DNA of 64,000 bases from Rhododendron vialii (lineage: Eukaryota > Streptophyta > Magnoliopsida > Ericales > Ericaceae): NCBI RefSeq assembly GCF_030253575.1, contig NC_080562.1:22165352-22229351 (forward strand). Direction: 5' to 3'. Below the pieces are notes generated by a model, which was not told the DNA's origin, did no database searches, and saw nothing but the letters and a program-made list of their open reading frames with translations. Below, one piece after another: positions 47,016 through 58,400 of the stretch; position 1 is the stretch's first letter, and every line of letters starts with the position of its first letter. A program made the position numbers and the translations under genes.

Positions 47016-48104
47016 CCCTTAAAATAATAGGAGATAACAAGATCATACGAAACCCTAAATATATGTCCACATGTTCATCAAAAACTTGTTTAATTATTTA
47101 GTCATTATAAGGAAGACACGTTTAGCCACCTTAATGGACTATTTTTGGCACAATCTATTTTTAACATGTTACCTTGGAATATGGATCTACAAATTCATGT
47201 ATTTTGTTTCCAGTAAGGTGCTCTGAAACAATGTCCTTGAGTTTGATCCCTTTGAGTGTCATGATCATTATGTTAAAATAGTCATTTCTGTTTCACTTAC
47301 AGTTAACATTCACTCGGTGATTCTCAGGTGAAGATTGGGGTGGTTTGTCCAATAGAGCTGCAGGAAATTTGTGAAAAAAGGTCTACATCTATTTACGATT
47401 ACTGTTCCTGAAATGGAGGTACATTAGATATTTCCTCTATATCCGTTCAAGCAACTGTTCTTTCTGCTTATTCATTTTCATACTTCAATTTCTTGGTGAT
47501 ATTGCTTTTCTTTTCCTACATAGTCGTAATGGTGTCATATTCAGAATATCAAACTCTGTGTAATCTCCATCTTACATTTGATTTTGTAGCATGTCCTCTG
47601 GCCTTTTCTATTGGAGATGATTATTCCACAGGTCTACACTACACTGGTGCAATTGCCACGGTATGACTTTTTGTGCATCATTACTCTGTCTGTTTGTTCG
47701 ATTGTACTTTGCATTGTTCTAATGTTTGTTGGCACAAGAGTACAAATGGCTTGCTGTTATTGCAGGTTTGCAGATGCATCTCTGAGTTGTATAGACATAG
47801 ATCTTTTCATAGTAGTACAATACTTACCGAGTGTAAAGCTCGAGCTGATATTCCAAATCCTAAGGTTAGGTTTAATCTGTTGTAGTTGATATCCCAAATA
47901 ACTGATTCTGGTTTCTACATAGGAAATGCCAACATTGATGTGTTTTCTTTACTTTCAGGAACTCTTTGTTTGGTTGGTGGTGCTCCTGCATGATCCTCTT
48001 GCTTGGGAGCAGCAGACCCTCAGATTTTGACTGTAAAGTGTCTTATCCTTGACCAGTGAAGGTTGATATATCAAAACCTAGACAAGTATCTCTTCTTTTT
48101 TGAA

Positions 48105-48680
48105 CTCGAGGTTGTCGGGCGGGATTAGGGTTTCACCGGCGAGGTTAGATTTGGCTTGTAAGAAGAAGATGGTGAGCATAGTTACCGTGATTCAAAGGTT
48201 TCGGAGGCACTTGTGGGGTCAGAGAAGAGGAGTAGGAAGAATTGGGGTGAGTTACCGGTGGAGTCGGTTGCAGCCTCTATTGAGATGAAAGAGAAGGGTT
48301 CTGCCAAGAACAAGCCGGATTGCAAGCTATTTTGCGAACTCGGGTAATTTGATCAGCACTTGTTCTTTGCCTGTTTCATGATTTTTTTTATCAGCATTTG
48401 TTATTTGCCTGTGATGTTTTGTATTGTTTGAGATATAAGATATTTTGTGAGAAGGGCTTAGTTTTGTAGCACTATAATGGTTTTGACAACAGATGAGGAC
48501 AAAAATTAGTCCCCTGTACTCTACTAGAATGTTATTCTGCGATTTCTCCCAAACACCCAGAACCCCAAAACAGAAACATCCCAAATGTGAAAATCCGGCT
48601 CCCGAACACCCCCTTAGTCCACCATAAATGGGGCTACGTAACACCATGAGAGGAGGTGGTATTAGCTAGTCCCCTCTCAA
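48105..48680 (+). repeat. Repeated module, copy C (3' part)
   Basis: This matches 29110-29697 in the same orientation, from GAGGTTGTCGGGCGGGATTA to CATTAGCTAGTCCCCT-type sequence; it lacks the microsatellite and MEDPYWRY part. It begins directly after the broken end of the SGR6 relic and ends against the ABCC relic, so its borders coincide with both gene breaks. A shared CACCCCCTTAGTCCACCAT near the right end resembles a Harbinger-type terminus next to TTA. Confidence 0.8.
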
Positions 48681-48689
48681 TAATCAATA

Positions 48690-49057
48690 CTCACTCATCA
48701 TTAGCAAATCTTGCCAGAGTAAGGATATCAACAAAACCATTACTACGTCTCACCAACCAAAAGCCTCAATGCAATATTGTTTGCAAACGTGTAATCTGAG
48801 TCTACCAGTTTCTCACTCCTCTTCTTTAATGAGCTTTGAAGTTCCCGCGTTCGAATTGGATCGTTCGAGTGAGTTGTCTCCATTTGCTACTCCATGGTCA
48901 GAAAGTCCTCTGTAAGGTTTTTGTGGTTTAGGGGAATTTTCATTAGGCATGGTATTTCCCACTTCTACAAGCTCTGTTTCATGAGCTGAAACCAGTGCTT
49001 TAAAATCCACGCCGGATTCCAGAATATCATTATACTTTCCCGATGGCACGACCATCC
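48690..49057 (-). pseudogene. ABCC (MRP-type) transporter relic
   Basis: After an AG acceptor the minus strand reads GMVVPSGKYNDILESGVDF, KALVSAHETELVEVG, RGLSDHGVANGD and SNAGTSKLIKEEE. It then meets TGA (family: Arg) and continues ETG...YCIEAFGW, meets TGA again (family: Trp), then DVVMVLLISLLWQ. This is the end of the first nucleotide-binding domain, the linker and the start of the second membrane domain of plant ABCC transporters close to ABCC4/ABCC14. Those proteins of about 1,500 residues move conjugates, often folates or hormones, across membranes. Only this exon remains and it has two stops. It ends about where module copy C begins. Confidence 0.8.
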
Positions 49058-51650
49058 CTGGCAATAGTGTAATTAAGTTAAAGAGGGTGGACAATTTACT
49101 CAAGAGGGATAAACTACACCTCAACCTTTGGATTCAGCCCTTCTAACAACTTATGTGGGATCCACACCATTGTGTTTTGTATTATATATAGATTATATAG
49201 ATTGCATGCAATTGAAAGCAAAAGCACAAATACCCACATTAAAGAGAGGCCAAACAAAACAAGGAAATTGACTAGCTTTAATTTGTTTGGTGTTTAAGCA
49301 AACACATTAATATAATTTCACGTTAACAATCAGATTAATTCCTATTACATTCTTCGGTTAGGCAACCCATCGATCTGAGTGCGAGTTAATATAATTTCAC
49401 GTTAATAATGTGAATTGCCCGTGCCTACCGCACTATCCACCTCGATTGGTTTTTTTTTTTTGGTGTCCTGAAGGGGAATTAGTGTGCGTATGTGATCCAC
49501 TTCTTGATGGCACGAAATAGAATTACTTGAGAGAACTACCAGTATACAGCACTCCCCGACAATAATTTTTAGGTAGCTACAAATTGCTCATGGAATATGA
49601 TCAACAAAGAAGTATTATCAATTTTCTTATGGAACCCAAGTAACTACCAGGTAAAAAGTTAACCTGGGACAAAGAACTCAGCCATCAAAACCATCCTTTT
49701 CAATTTCCATAAAGAAGGCAATAACAAAGTACAAAACCTTCCCAATTCATCACTTCCCCCTACATACTACTACCCTAATTAAAGCTAACTTGACATTAAA
49801 CACAACTACATAACCAAACTCCAACAAAGAATTTACTCATCTCTAGGTGAAAAACAGAATCTTGAAGCCAACAATCTACCTTAGAAAGTGCAAGTTTTAT
49901 CTGTTACAAAAAAATGAAGGGCAAAGAGCCAGAGACATGTGTTAGAGAAACTTTTTAAACAAATGGAGGAAAAGACCAGGAACAGTCTATGAATAAAAGG
50001 TCACCCATTTTGATGAAAAGGTTATGCAAAAGAATATTACAACCATAGGAATAGAACGCTCTTAATAAAAAAAGCTTTTCTTAACACTCTTAATAAGAAA
50101 AGCTTTTCTTCAATATCACAGCATCACAGAGTCACTTGCTTATCAAACCGCACAACAACTGATGAAACCATTGCTCGATTTGATGTTTTAGAAGTCAATT
50201 GATTGCCATTTGCTGCCCATCATGCCACATTCTAGGCATGCACATTGGAGACGACTTGGTGTTAAAGACGAAAAAAATGTAGGCTGCCTCAGTTGAATAC
50301 ATTCTCCTGCTCTCTCGTTCACATCGTAAGCATTGTTGGGCCAACATAGTTTTTGATATAACATTATTATTGGGTGCCTACACGGTGGATGATATAGCTT
50401 TAGATTTTATCAAGCAAGATGTCTCCAAAAGTTTTAGTTGCAACATCTTCTTTCATATCATTGGGTGCCTACATGATGAATGAAGGAATGTGTACAAAAT
50501 CATAATAACACTTTAGGTGCACAATTTCTTTTCCTTTGTTTGTAGAGCTTGAATTTTCTTTTCCTTCACAAATTGTCATTGTCATTGCCTTGGCCTTTTC
50601 CTTTGTCCTTGAGAAAAGAATAAGAGATTCAAACACATCTATAAGAGATTCAAAACTGCCATAAAAATAGTTTTTTTTGCTCCTAAAAATAGTTTACTCT
50701 CTACTCTGGCCCCCAGAAGAATTAATCTTACACATGCATTTCAACAAATACCCCATAGGAATCTTTCAAAATACCCAAATTGAATCATCTAATGAACAAA
50801 AGAAATTCCCGTATTGAAGCACCATATTACTTGTGTTCACACAAACCCTAGAATGCCTGTTAACACCATCAGAACCAAACCCTAGAATGCCGGTAAACAT
50901 ATTGAGCATCATGAGTTAGAATCATAATCTAGAGTGCCTTGACAACAATCCAAATATACACGAAAATCAAAATTTGGAATCAACACACAAATCACGATAA
51001 AAAAATAAATTTGCAACTAAATACCCTGTCGGCATGTTTCACAAACTTAAGACATACCTTCTCAGATGCCAGTTAGGCACCACATGCACCTTTCAAGCAG
51101 TAGAGGACTAGAGGTTGGAAAACTTAAAAGCCATTGCTTGACATGGGGGGTGAATTGGCTAAAAAAGCCATAGCTTGATCTGGGAAATAAAAACTCCAGA
51201 CAGGGTAAAAAAAAGAATGGAGTACTTTTCCCTACTTTTTTTTTTTTTTTTTCCCTTTTTCTCTTTTGATTCTAAGTCTAGTAAGTTGTTTAGAGACGAA
51301 AAATGGCAAGGAAAAGGATTGGAGGGAATTTTTTAGTCTACTTTTGGAGGGAAGTTAATGGAGGGAGTTTTGGAAGTAAAAAAATTGGAGGAAACTTTTG
51401 GAGATAAAATTAGAGATATATATGCGGGTTGGAGTTGATATGAAGGGTGAATTTGGAAAAGTCTGTGAATTCCTTCAAACTCACTTTTTGAATATAAAAG
51501 TATATTTGAAACGTCTCAAACGGAGCAATGGAGAAAGAATTGCAGTATTGGATTGACGATGCCCCTTAATCCTTTAAATATAGAGGATCAAAAACCATGC
51601 TCTCAAGAAGAAAAGAGATATAGAGGATGGGTTGGAGCTCTCCCATACTC
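49058..51650. other. 2.6 kb without a recognised gene
   Basis: AT-rich, with short duplications such as TAAAAAAAGCTTTTCTTAAC near 50065-50110 and TTGGGTGCCTACA twice near 50370 and 50460. A run of T lies at 51235-51252. No domain or transposon end was recognised. Confidence 0.5.
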
Positions 51651-52200
51651 AATGTTCTAAATGGCGCTTGGCGCAAGTAGGGCGGAGACCCACCTCCAAG
51701 CGCCAAGCCGCCTAGACGGCGCTAAGCAATTCGGTGTTTTTTTTTTTTTTTTTTTAACAAACCATTATCCAATCAAATTATATTCTATGTATCCATAATG
51801 CAAGTTCAAAGTTCTACATAACCATAATGCAAAGTTTAATGTACAAACCCAAATGAAATTAAGTAGTAGCAACTAGCAAATAAGTTGAATAAGACAATAA
51901 GTAGAAATAAACGAGATCGGAGATCCCTAATGCCAAGTTCAAAGTTCATCTCCTTCCTCTAACTCTTCTCCTCCATACTCTTCCAAAACTTGATCTCCAT
52001 TAGTTTAATACTATACATTTTAGGCCGCCAAAGATCTCCAAAGACGCCGACGACTCCGCCAAGGCCGCCAAGACTGCCAAGGCCGCCCATGGCCGCCAAA
52101 CACCGCCAAACCTCCCTGGGCGCCAAATCAAACGCCAAGGGGTATTGGCGTGGCGGTAGGGCTCCTCCAAGCGCCTAGGCGGCCGCCATTTAGAACAATG
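51651..52200. mobile_element. GCGCC-rich Mutator-like element
   Basis: The ends are AATGTTCTAAATGGCGC and, inverted, CATTGTTCTAAATGGCGGC. The 9-base direct repeat CCCATACTC flanks it exactly (51642-51650 and 52201-52209), as Mutator elements make. The interior right half is a proline/arginine-coding-like tract built from GCCGCCAAG-type repeats. It is 550 bases long with no transposase. It lies just past the 3' end of the sucrose transporter gene. Confidence 0.85.
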
Positions 52201-52412
52201 CCCATACTCTCGAATGAAGTTTTAGAGTATGCGTTGGAGATGCTCTAACTCAAGGAAAAGCAAACGAGAGCACAAATAAGCTTCACATATTTCTTTCTTT
52301 TATCTTTTCCTTCACACATTTTTATAAATTCAAGATCCACATACAACCTAGGTAACCTGGTAAAAAAGAAAAAGGAAAAAGAACATGTCAAGACTCTGAA
52401 ACCTAGAAATTT

Positions 52413-55400
52413 CTAATGGGAAGCCGCAACAACAATTTTAACAGGTGCATCGCCAGGACGAGGAGATGGGAGCAAGGTAAGCGCAAAAATCCCGCTAATT
52501 GCAGCCGCAATGGCTCCAACCACAAATGATGGCAAGTTTCCACCTCCGAACAGCTGGTCCCATGGTCCGCTTGTTAGAGACACAAACAACTGTTCCATCA
52601 CAACAGATCACAGCTAGGTTAGTCAGCATTCTAAGCGAAATGCAAAACTCTGGAAACTAATTAGGCAATTTGAAGCTTTTTTAAGTAGTAACCAATCAAG
52701 GGACTTTAAGTGAGGATTCAACCAAAACGCATTGCAACTTCCGGACTTCGTATCTCGTTCAATGGGAAATTTAAAGATGCTATAAGAATGGTACATACAT
52801 TTGCAACAGGTTTTAGAAGTGGAAATCCTTTTGCGAACTGATACAAATCTAGACACGGAATTGTTTCGTAGTCGTCAGATGCATATGCATGTAGAACCCA
52901 TGTGTGCGTGCCAAAACGGTTTAACACGCATCAATGTCCAGACATCTGTATAACAGCATTGGTCTATTAATCGGAGTAATTACATTTGGGGCGCGCCCCT
53001 GTACTTGGGTAAAGCTAATCTATTAAACAAATTGAGCTCGACCAACAAAGTGAATATCAATCAGAAACAGGCTGAACTTCGTCCTGGTAAATACTATCAT
53101 TGGGCTGAGCTTAAGGTATATCCCAACGTACGGTTTCCAACAAAAAATAAAATCCTTCGGTTCTTTCCACCTTTGTTAATCCCAACTCTCCATTCTCCCA
53201 ACCAAGACAGGTTTCTTAATAAACTGTATATCACGTTTTTTGTTTAAACAGTATTGAACTATATATCACCTTATCAATCTCAAAACTAATCGGACGTAAG
53301 ACCTTGGAATGTTGTCCATCAGGTCTAAACCATTGACTTTTTTTTTTAAGAAATTACTGGCTGGTCCTATTTTTTTGTTGTTGTTTCTTGTGGACCCCAA
53401 GGAACCCTGTTTTGTAGAGTTATCTCATCCGGCCCTTTTTAAAGGTGCTTTTACAAGTTTGCCCTTGTTTTAATGTTTTTCCTATGCTCGTCATTTATGA
53501 TGGCTGGCAAGTAGTGGATCTCTTCACTTATGGCGGGGGCAAGGAGGAGCGAGGATTGTAGCCAGAGGAGTTGATCACCACGATTGAAAACAGTGATCGA
53601 ACAGAACATTTTACAATCGTAAGCAATGGTGAGCAAATTATCCAGTTGTAATTCACAGCAGCAACAGTTGGTCAGTTTGACTATGTATCTCATGTTGGAA
53701 GTCTTGGTGGATGTCAAATTGGAAATCTTGGTGGATCTCAAGTTGGAAGCTGAAGTCATCGATCTCAAGTTCCAAGTCTTGGTGAATCTCATAAAAGTTC
53801 ATCTCATGTGTGAATTCTGTGAAGTAAGGGGGTGAATTCTGGAGGTGTAAATTCTGTCAGCATGTGAATTATGTTTTTAGGGGGTTAAATTCTATTTTTA
53901 GGAGGTGAATTCTATTTTTAGGGGTGTGAATTCTATGAAATAGGGCATGTGAATTGTCAAATAGGGAATATGGGTGAATTATGTTTTTAGGGGCTGTGAA
54001 TTCTGTCAAATAATGCATGTAAATTCTATTAAATATGGGATGAATTTTGTTTTTAAGGGGTGTGAATTCTGTCAAATAGGGGGGGTGAATTCTATTTTTA
54101 GGTGGCGTGAATTCTGTCAAATAGGGCATGTGAATTCTATTTTTAGGGGGTGAATTCTGTCAAATAGGGCATCTGAATAGGGGTGAATTTTGTTTTTAGA
54201 GAGTGAATTCTGTCAAATAGGGCATGTGAATTCTATCTAACATGGAGTGAATTATGTTTTTAGTGGGTGTGAATTCTGTCAAATAGAAGGTGTGAATTCT
54301 ATTTTACGAGTGTGAATTCTGTCAAATAGGGGTGTGAATTATGTTTTTAGGGTGTGAATTGTGTATAAGACGGGTTTTGAATTTTATTTTTAGGGCGTGT
54401 GCATTCTGTCAAATAGGGCCAAGTGAATTCTATTGGCGTGAATATCCACTAGGACTTCGAAATTGAAATCCACTAGGACGTCTAACTTTCAACAATTTGC
54501 AAGAGATCAACTTGAGATCCACGAGGGCTTCCAACATGACATCCATCGTGGACGGCCTCTCTCTCTACCACGGCCATTGAGGTGATTTGTGGCGGTTGGG
54601 GTGGGGCGGCAGTTGTGGTATGTGATTGTGTGTGCGGCGGCAACGCTGGTGGTACTGCACCGGATTAGGAGCTCGTGGGCCAAAGCGATGACGATACTAG
54701 AGAAGCTGGAAATTGAGGTAGGTCCCGAGATGCACGCGAGTAATAAAGGTAGGGGTATTTTGGGTACATCAATTGAAACAGGGCTTGGGCGGAAAGAGGG
54801 TGATGCGGGGTGGGGCTGGACGGGTATGCGGTGACAAATCGGGTTGGCTTGGAAGAAGTTCCCTCCAACAACCGTTTGACACGCTTTTGTCAATATTTTA
54901 TTCCACATGAGGACTAATGAACTTATATATATGTCAAAGATTGGATCGATAGTTTAAATTTTTCACTGCTCTCTTTCCCTTGAGGCTAACACAACATCCA
55001 GTTCCGCTAACTATTTGGCATACGTAGAATGAATGATCTATCAATGCGAATCAGGATTAGTTTCTTTCAGAATACTTCCATCAACAAAAAGGTAAGTTTT
55101 TTTTATAGTTAAATTTCTCCATATATATCACCAGTGTGGAGCCAAGATTTATACGTACTGAGCTCAAATACCTAGAGCCATCAAGGATTTAGTCGAGTTT
55201 TGCAATAACAAAACGCAAAATCTGTTTTTAATAAAAAAAAATTAGTCATCAAATGCTCAGAATTAAATAAAACTGACAAATATAGTATGTGATTTTTTAA
55301 TCTCATACTGACCTCACGCTGGTCTTCCTTCCTCCATTCATAGACTAGTCAAACCAGTTTTAAAAAATCATAAATTTATCTTCCTCTCGGATAATATCAA

Positions 55401-58400
55401 TACTTTTGAAATTTCTACTAAAAAGGTAGTTAAAAATAATTTGATTGGAAGAAAACTTTTGACTGGGGATTGGAAGCAAAGATAAGGACTAAATTGTATG
55501 GTATTTCGTCATCTTCTTTTCTTTTCTTTTCTTTTCTTCCAATCAAACTTCATAATCAACTGATCAAATTGTAGCAGAAGTCCAACTTTGAGTTTTAGTT
55601 TTCAGCACAAGGACAGAGCTTTTTGGTCATGCATTTTCAATTATTGACAACTACCGGCTTAAAAAAATCGTGCAACAATGATAAAGTACAGTCATTCTTT
55701 GTGTCGCTTCATAAACTAGATACTGTACACTATAATTTTCGTAACCAACCGCTAATTGATACACAATAATTTATAAACGTCAGCTACATGTCATGTTTGT
55801 TATACTTCTATCATTTTCAGGAGTGTTTATTTAGCCGCAAACATCCAGAGTTTTAAAATTTTTATTTTTTATATACACCTGATTTTGAATATTACCGATA
55901 ATTATTCATGTATAGATACTTATAATCTTAATAATTTTGGTTCGATTTGATAAAAAATAGTTATTTTACATTCTCGTTTTTCAATTTCTTTCATAAATAA
56001 AAAATAAACATGTGACTGTTGAAGAAGCCTAAAGAAAAAGCAAAATGATTGATATACTTTAATTACATTAGGCTAAAATCATTTTAATGTATAAATTTAA
56101 TGTAATTCAAAAGCAAAAACTTTATGAGATAGTACGTATACGTTCCGATAAAATTATATATTATGTCTATTAAGCTAGTCTCCCTCAGATCAAAATCTTG
56201 ATTCCGCCACTGATTTGAAGACACTGACTTAGCAGAGGGGTTAGCATGTCGACGAGACATGTAGGACATGTAACAATAAACCCATAATTTTCTGAATAAA
56301 AGAAAGAATGCATCTTTTAAGTTTCATTATGGCGTTATAATAATCTATAAGCATCTATTAAAAAACAAACCACCAATCATATGTCTAAGTAACGCTACCG
56401 TACTATACGTTGACAATATAATACTAAAACAGAGATGAAAGCAAGCAGTGGGTATATATATATAGCTAGTAGGTTCTGCAATTGTGATGATGATATAACG
56501 AAGTCTTTACCTGCGGTATAACTACAGCAATATTCAGAACTCCCATTGAGAGACCTGCGAGATAATTTAAACATTACAGATCAATCTCCGAAGGAGGCTC
56601 TTACAATATATTTATTTGTAATATTTGGAAAGTAGATTAAAAACATTTAACATTTACCTTGTCCTATACCAGCGGTTGTAGAGTAAGTGGCAGCGAGAGC
56701 AAAGGGTATGGTAAAAAATATCTGCACCAGTATTAAAAAAAAAATTGTTTACATTATTGGGTAAGTAAGAAAATGTGATTTTGTTAGTCCAACAATCTTT
56801 TGACTTCGATCATCACTACAATTATACTTCGAATTATTTTACAATTGGAGAATTAAATTATTTCTTCTGCAGAACAAGTCCAAAAAATATTTTAACTTTG
56901 ATAAAAAACGTATATAAATCATTCATGTGAGACATCGCAGTGAGTCACACACCCACCTGGTACACCCCCAGATCACATGGGGCCAGGTACCAGGGTTACT
57001 TGATCTACTTTCTATTCTATTTTAGTGTGTTGGTAGGTAAACACTACCATGATGTTACCAACATTTTGAAGCATTTTCCCATTTGCTTGGAAAGTTACTG
57101 TTGAATCATTTTTCTTTTTATTGTTGAATCATTACTACCTATTCCTAGGAAAGTTATTATTCATGGCAGAACGAATGCATACATTGAGGATACTTGCAAC
57201 GATCTTTATGTATTTCGCGCACTCCAACATCGTACGCTTCACTAGTATCTTTTTTAACTTGTGATTCCTTAATTGTTTTTGTGCTAGTGTCCGGTAGAAG
57301 AACTTTATTCGTGAATGCATTTAGTTACTAATGCAATTCTTCTAGGAGTAAACGTTCTCTTTTTCATCTTAAAAAAAAAAAAAAAAACATTATCTTTCTT
57401 GTTGGAACTTGGCGGCAGTGCTGTGTAATTTCAGTCTCAAAGTATTTTGGATATTTTGGATAGTCTAGATTAAAAAAAATTTCTTCCAATGAAGAGTTAA
57501 ACTCTTCCATGTCCATGTAAGAATTCATTTAAAATCTGAACAATTAATTGCTGAGATGAACTGTTTAGATGGTGCACAACACTGCCCCGGTTCTTCTTCT
57601 TGTTTGTATGATTTGGTGAAAGTGGACGTATTACCAAATCTCCCTTAAATCTAAGAAATTGATTTTAGTACTTCAAAAATTGATGGAGAGGTTTCAAAAC
57701 GATGTCGTTTGTGTATCAACACAGTTCAGTTTTGAAGTCCCTCCATCAATTTTTGGAGTGCCAAAAATCACAATCCTAAATCTATTTCTTGTACTTTATC
57801 CATATACTCCCCCCTTCTCAAAAAATAAGAAAGTTATTACGGCCGAAAAAAAAAAACACTCACCGCTTGAGGAATACCCAACACTGCGAAGAGAGTGATC
57901 GCCGCCGCCTTAACACCAGCATTCGGCCCACCACCACTCGCAACCTCACGCCGCCGAAATGACTCGGCGGCTTTAGTTATCCACACCGTCATCGCAAAGC
58001 AAACCGCCAGGAAGATATTACTCCCTCCCCAAATCCAATTCCCGCCCCTGACGTCACGAGCGAGGAAAACCACCGCCAGTGACGTTACTCCCGCCGCCGC
58101 CGAGCTCAGCATCAGCCCCAACGACCCCGCGTGAACTCCGGCGTCGTACAGCTTCTCTCCGACGGCCCCGCCGTACACCTCCCTCCCCATCCAGTCCGTG
58201 TCGTACAAGAGGAAAGCAAACCAAGCGAGCGAACCAAGACACGTCACCAGGAGTAGGATCCACATGGCCTTGGGGAAGTCCTTCAGCGCACTGAATAATT
58301 CCCCGAAAAACGGCACCGCTTTTGTCCCCTTCTCCCCGTTGACACTCGGGTCGGGTTTGGAAATCGGGGTTTCCCGTACCGTAAATAGAGCCATTACGGT

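Larger units (their letters stand above)
37856..48045 (+). pseudogene. SGR6: SHOOT GRAVITROPISM 6 (HEAT-repeat) relic, about eleven exons
   Basis: Exons read [20 protein letters not shown] (37856-37957), [20 protein letters not shown] (38098-38203), DLTVVLSTLLPVVCIYNG (41371-41460), [20 protein letters not shown] (45461-45538), FGALCVLKHLLP (46287-46349), HSKRPSLVEAVRLLLDEQN (46429-46528), [14 protein letters not shown] (46625-46810), VKIGVVCPIELQEICEK (47328-47418), HVLWPFLLEMIIPQVYT (47590-47660), [16 protein letters not shown] (47766-47864) and ELFVWLVVLLHDPLA (47959-48045). The source is the long MROH/SGR6 HEAT protein, involved in plant gravitropism and endomembrane traffic. Breaks in this host gene copy: a five-base loss before FGALC, TGA for Trp after LSEA, an extra A after ICEK, a five-base duplication after PQVYT, and a shift near the end. 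Splice sites are mostly intact. Both gene ends are missing. Confidence 0.85.

Noticed and set aside
53812-54450. CRISPR-like spaced repeats
   Set aside because: The genome is eukaryotic, the units are degenerate and the spacers are themselves repeats; it is a minisatellite.
56195-56220. GATTCCGCCACTGAT as the mate of the CAGTGGCGGATTC end near 24010
   Set aside because: The two are 32 kb apart and no local partner was found for either; they are probably separate remnants of a common terminus.
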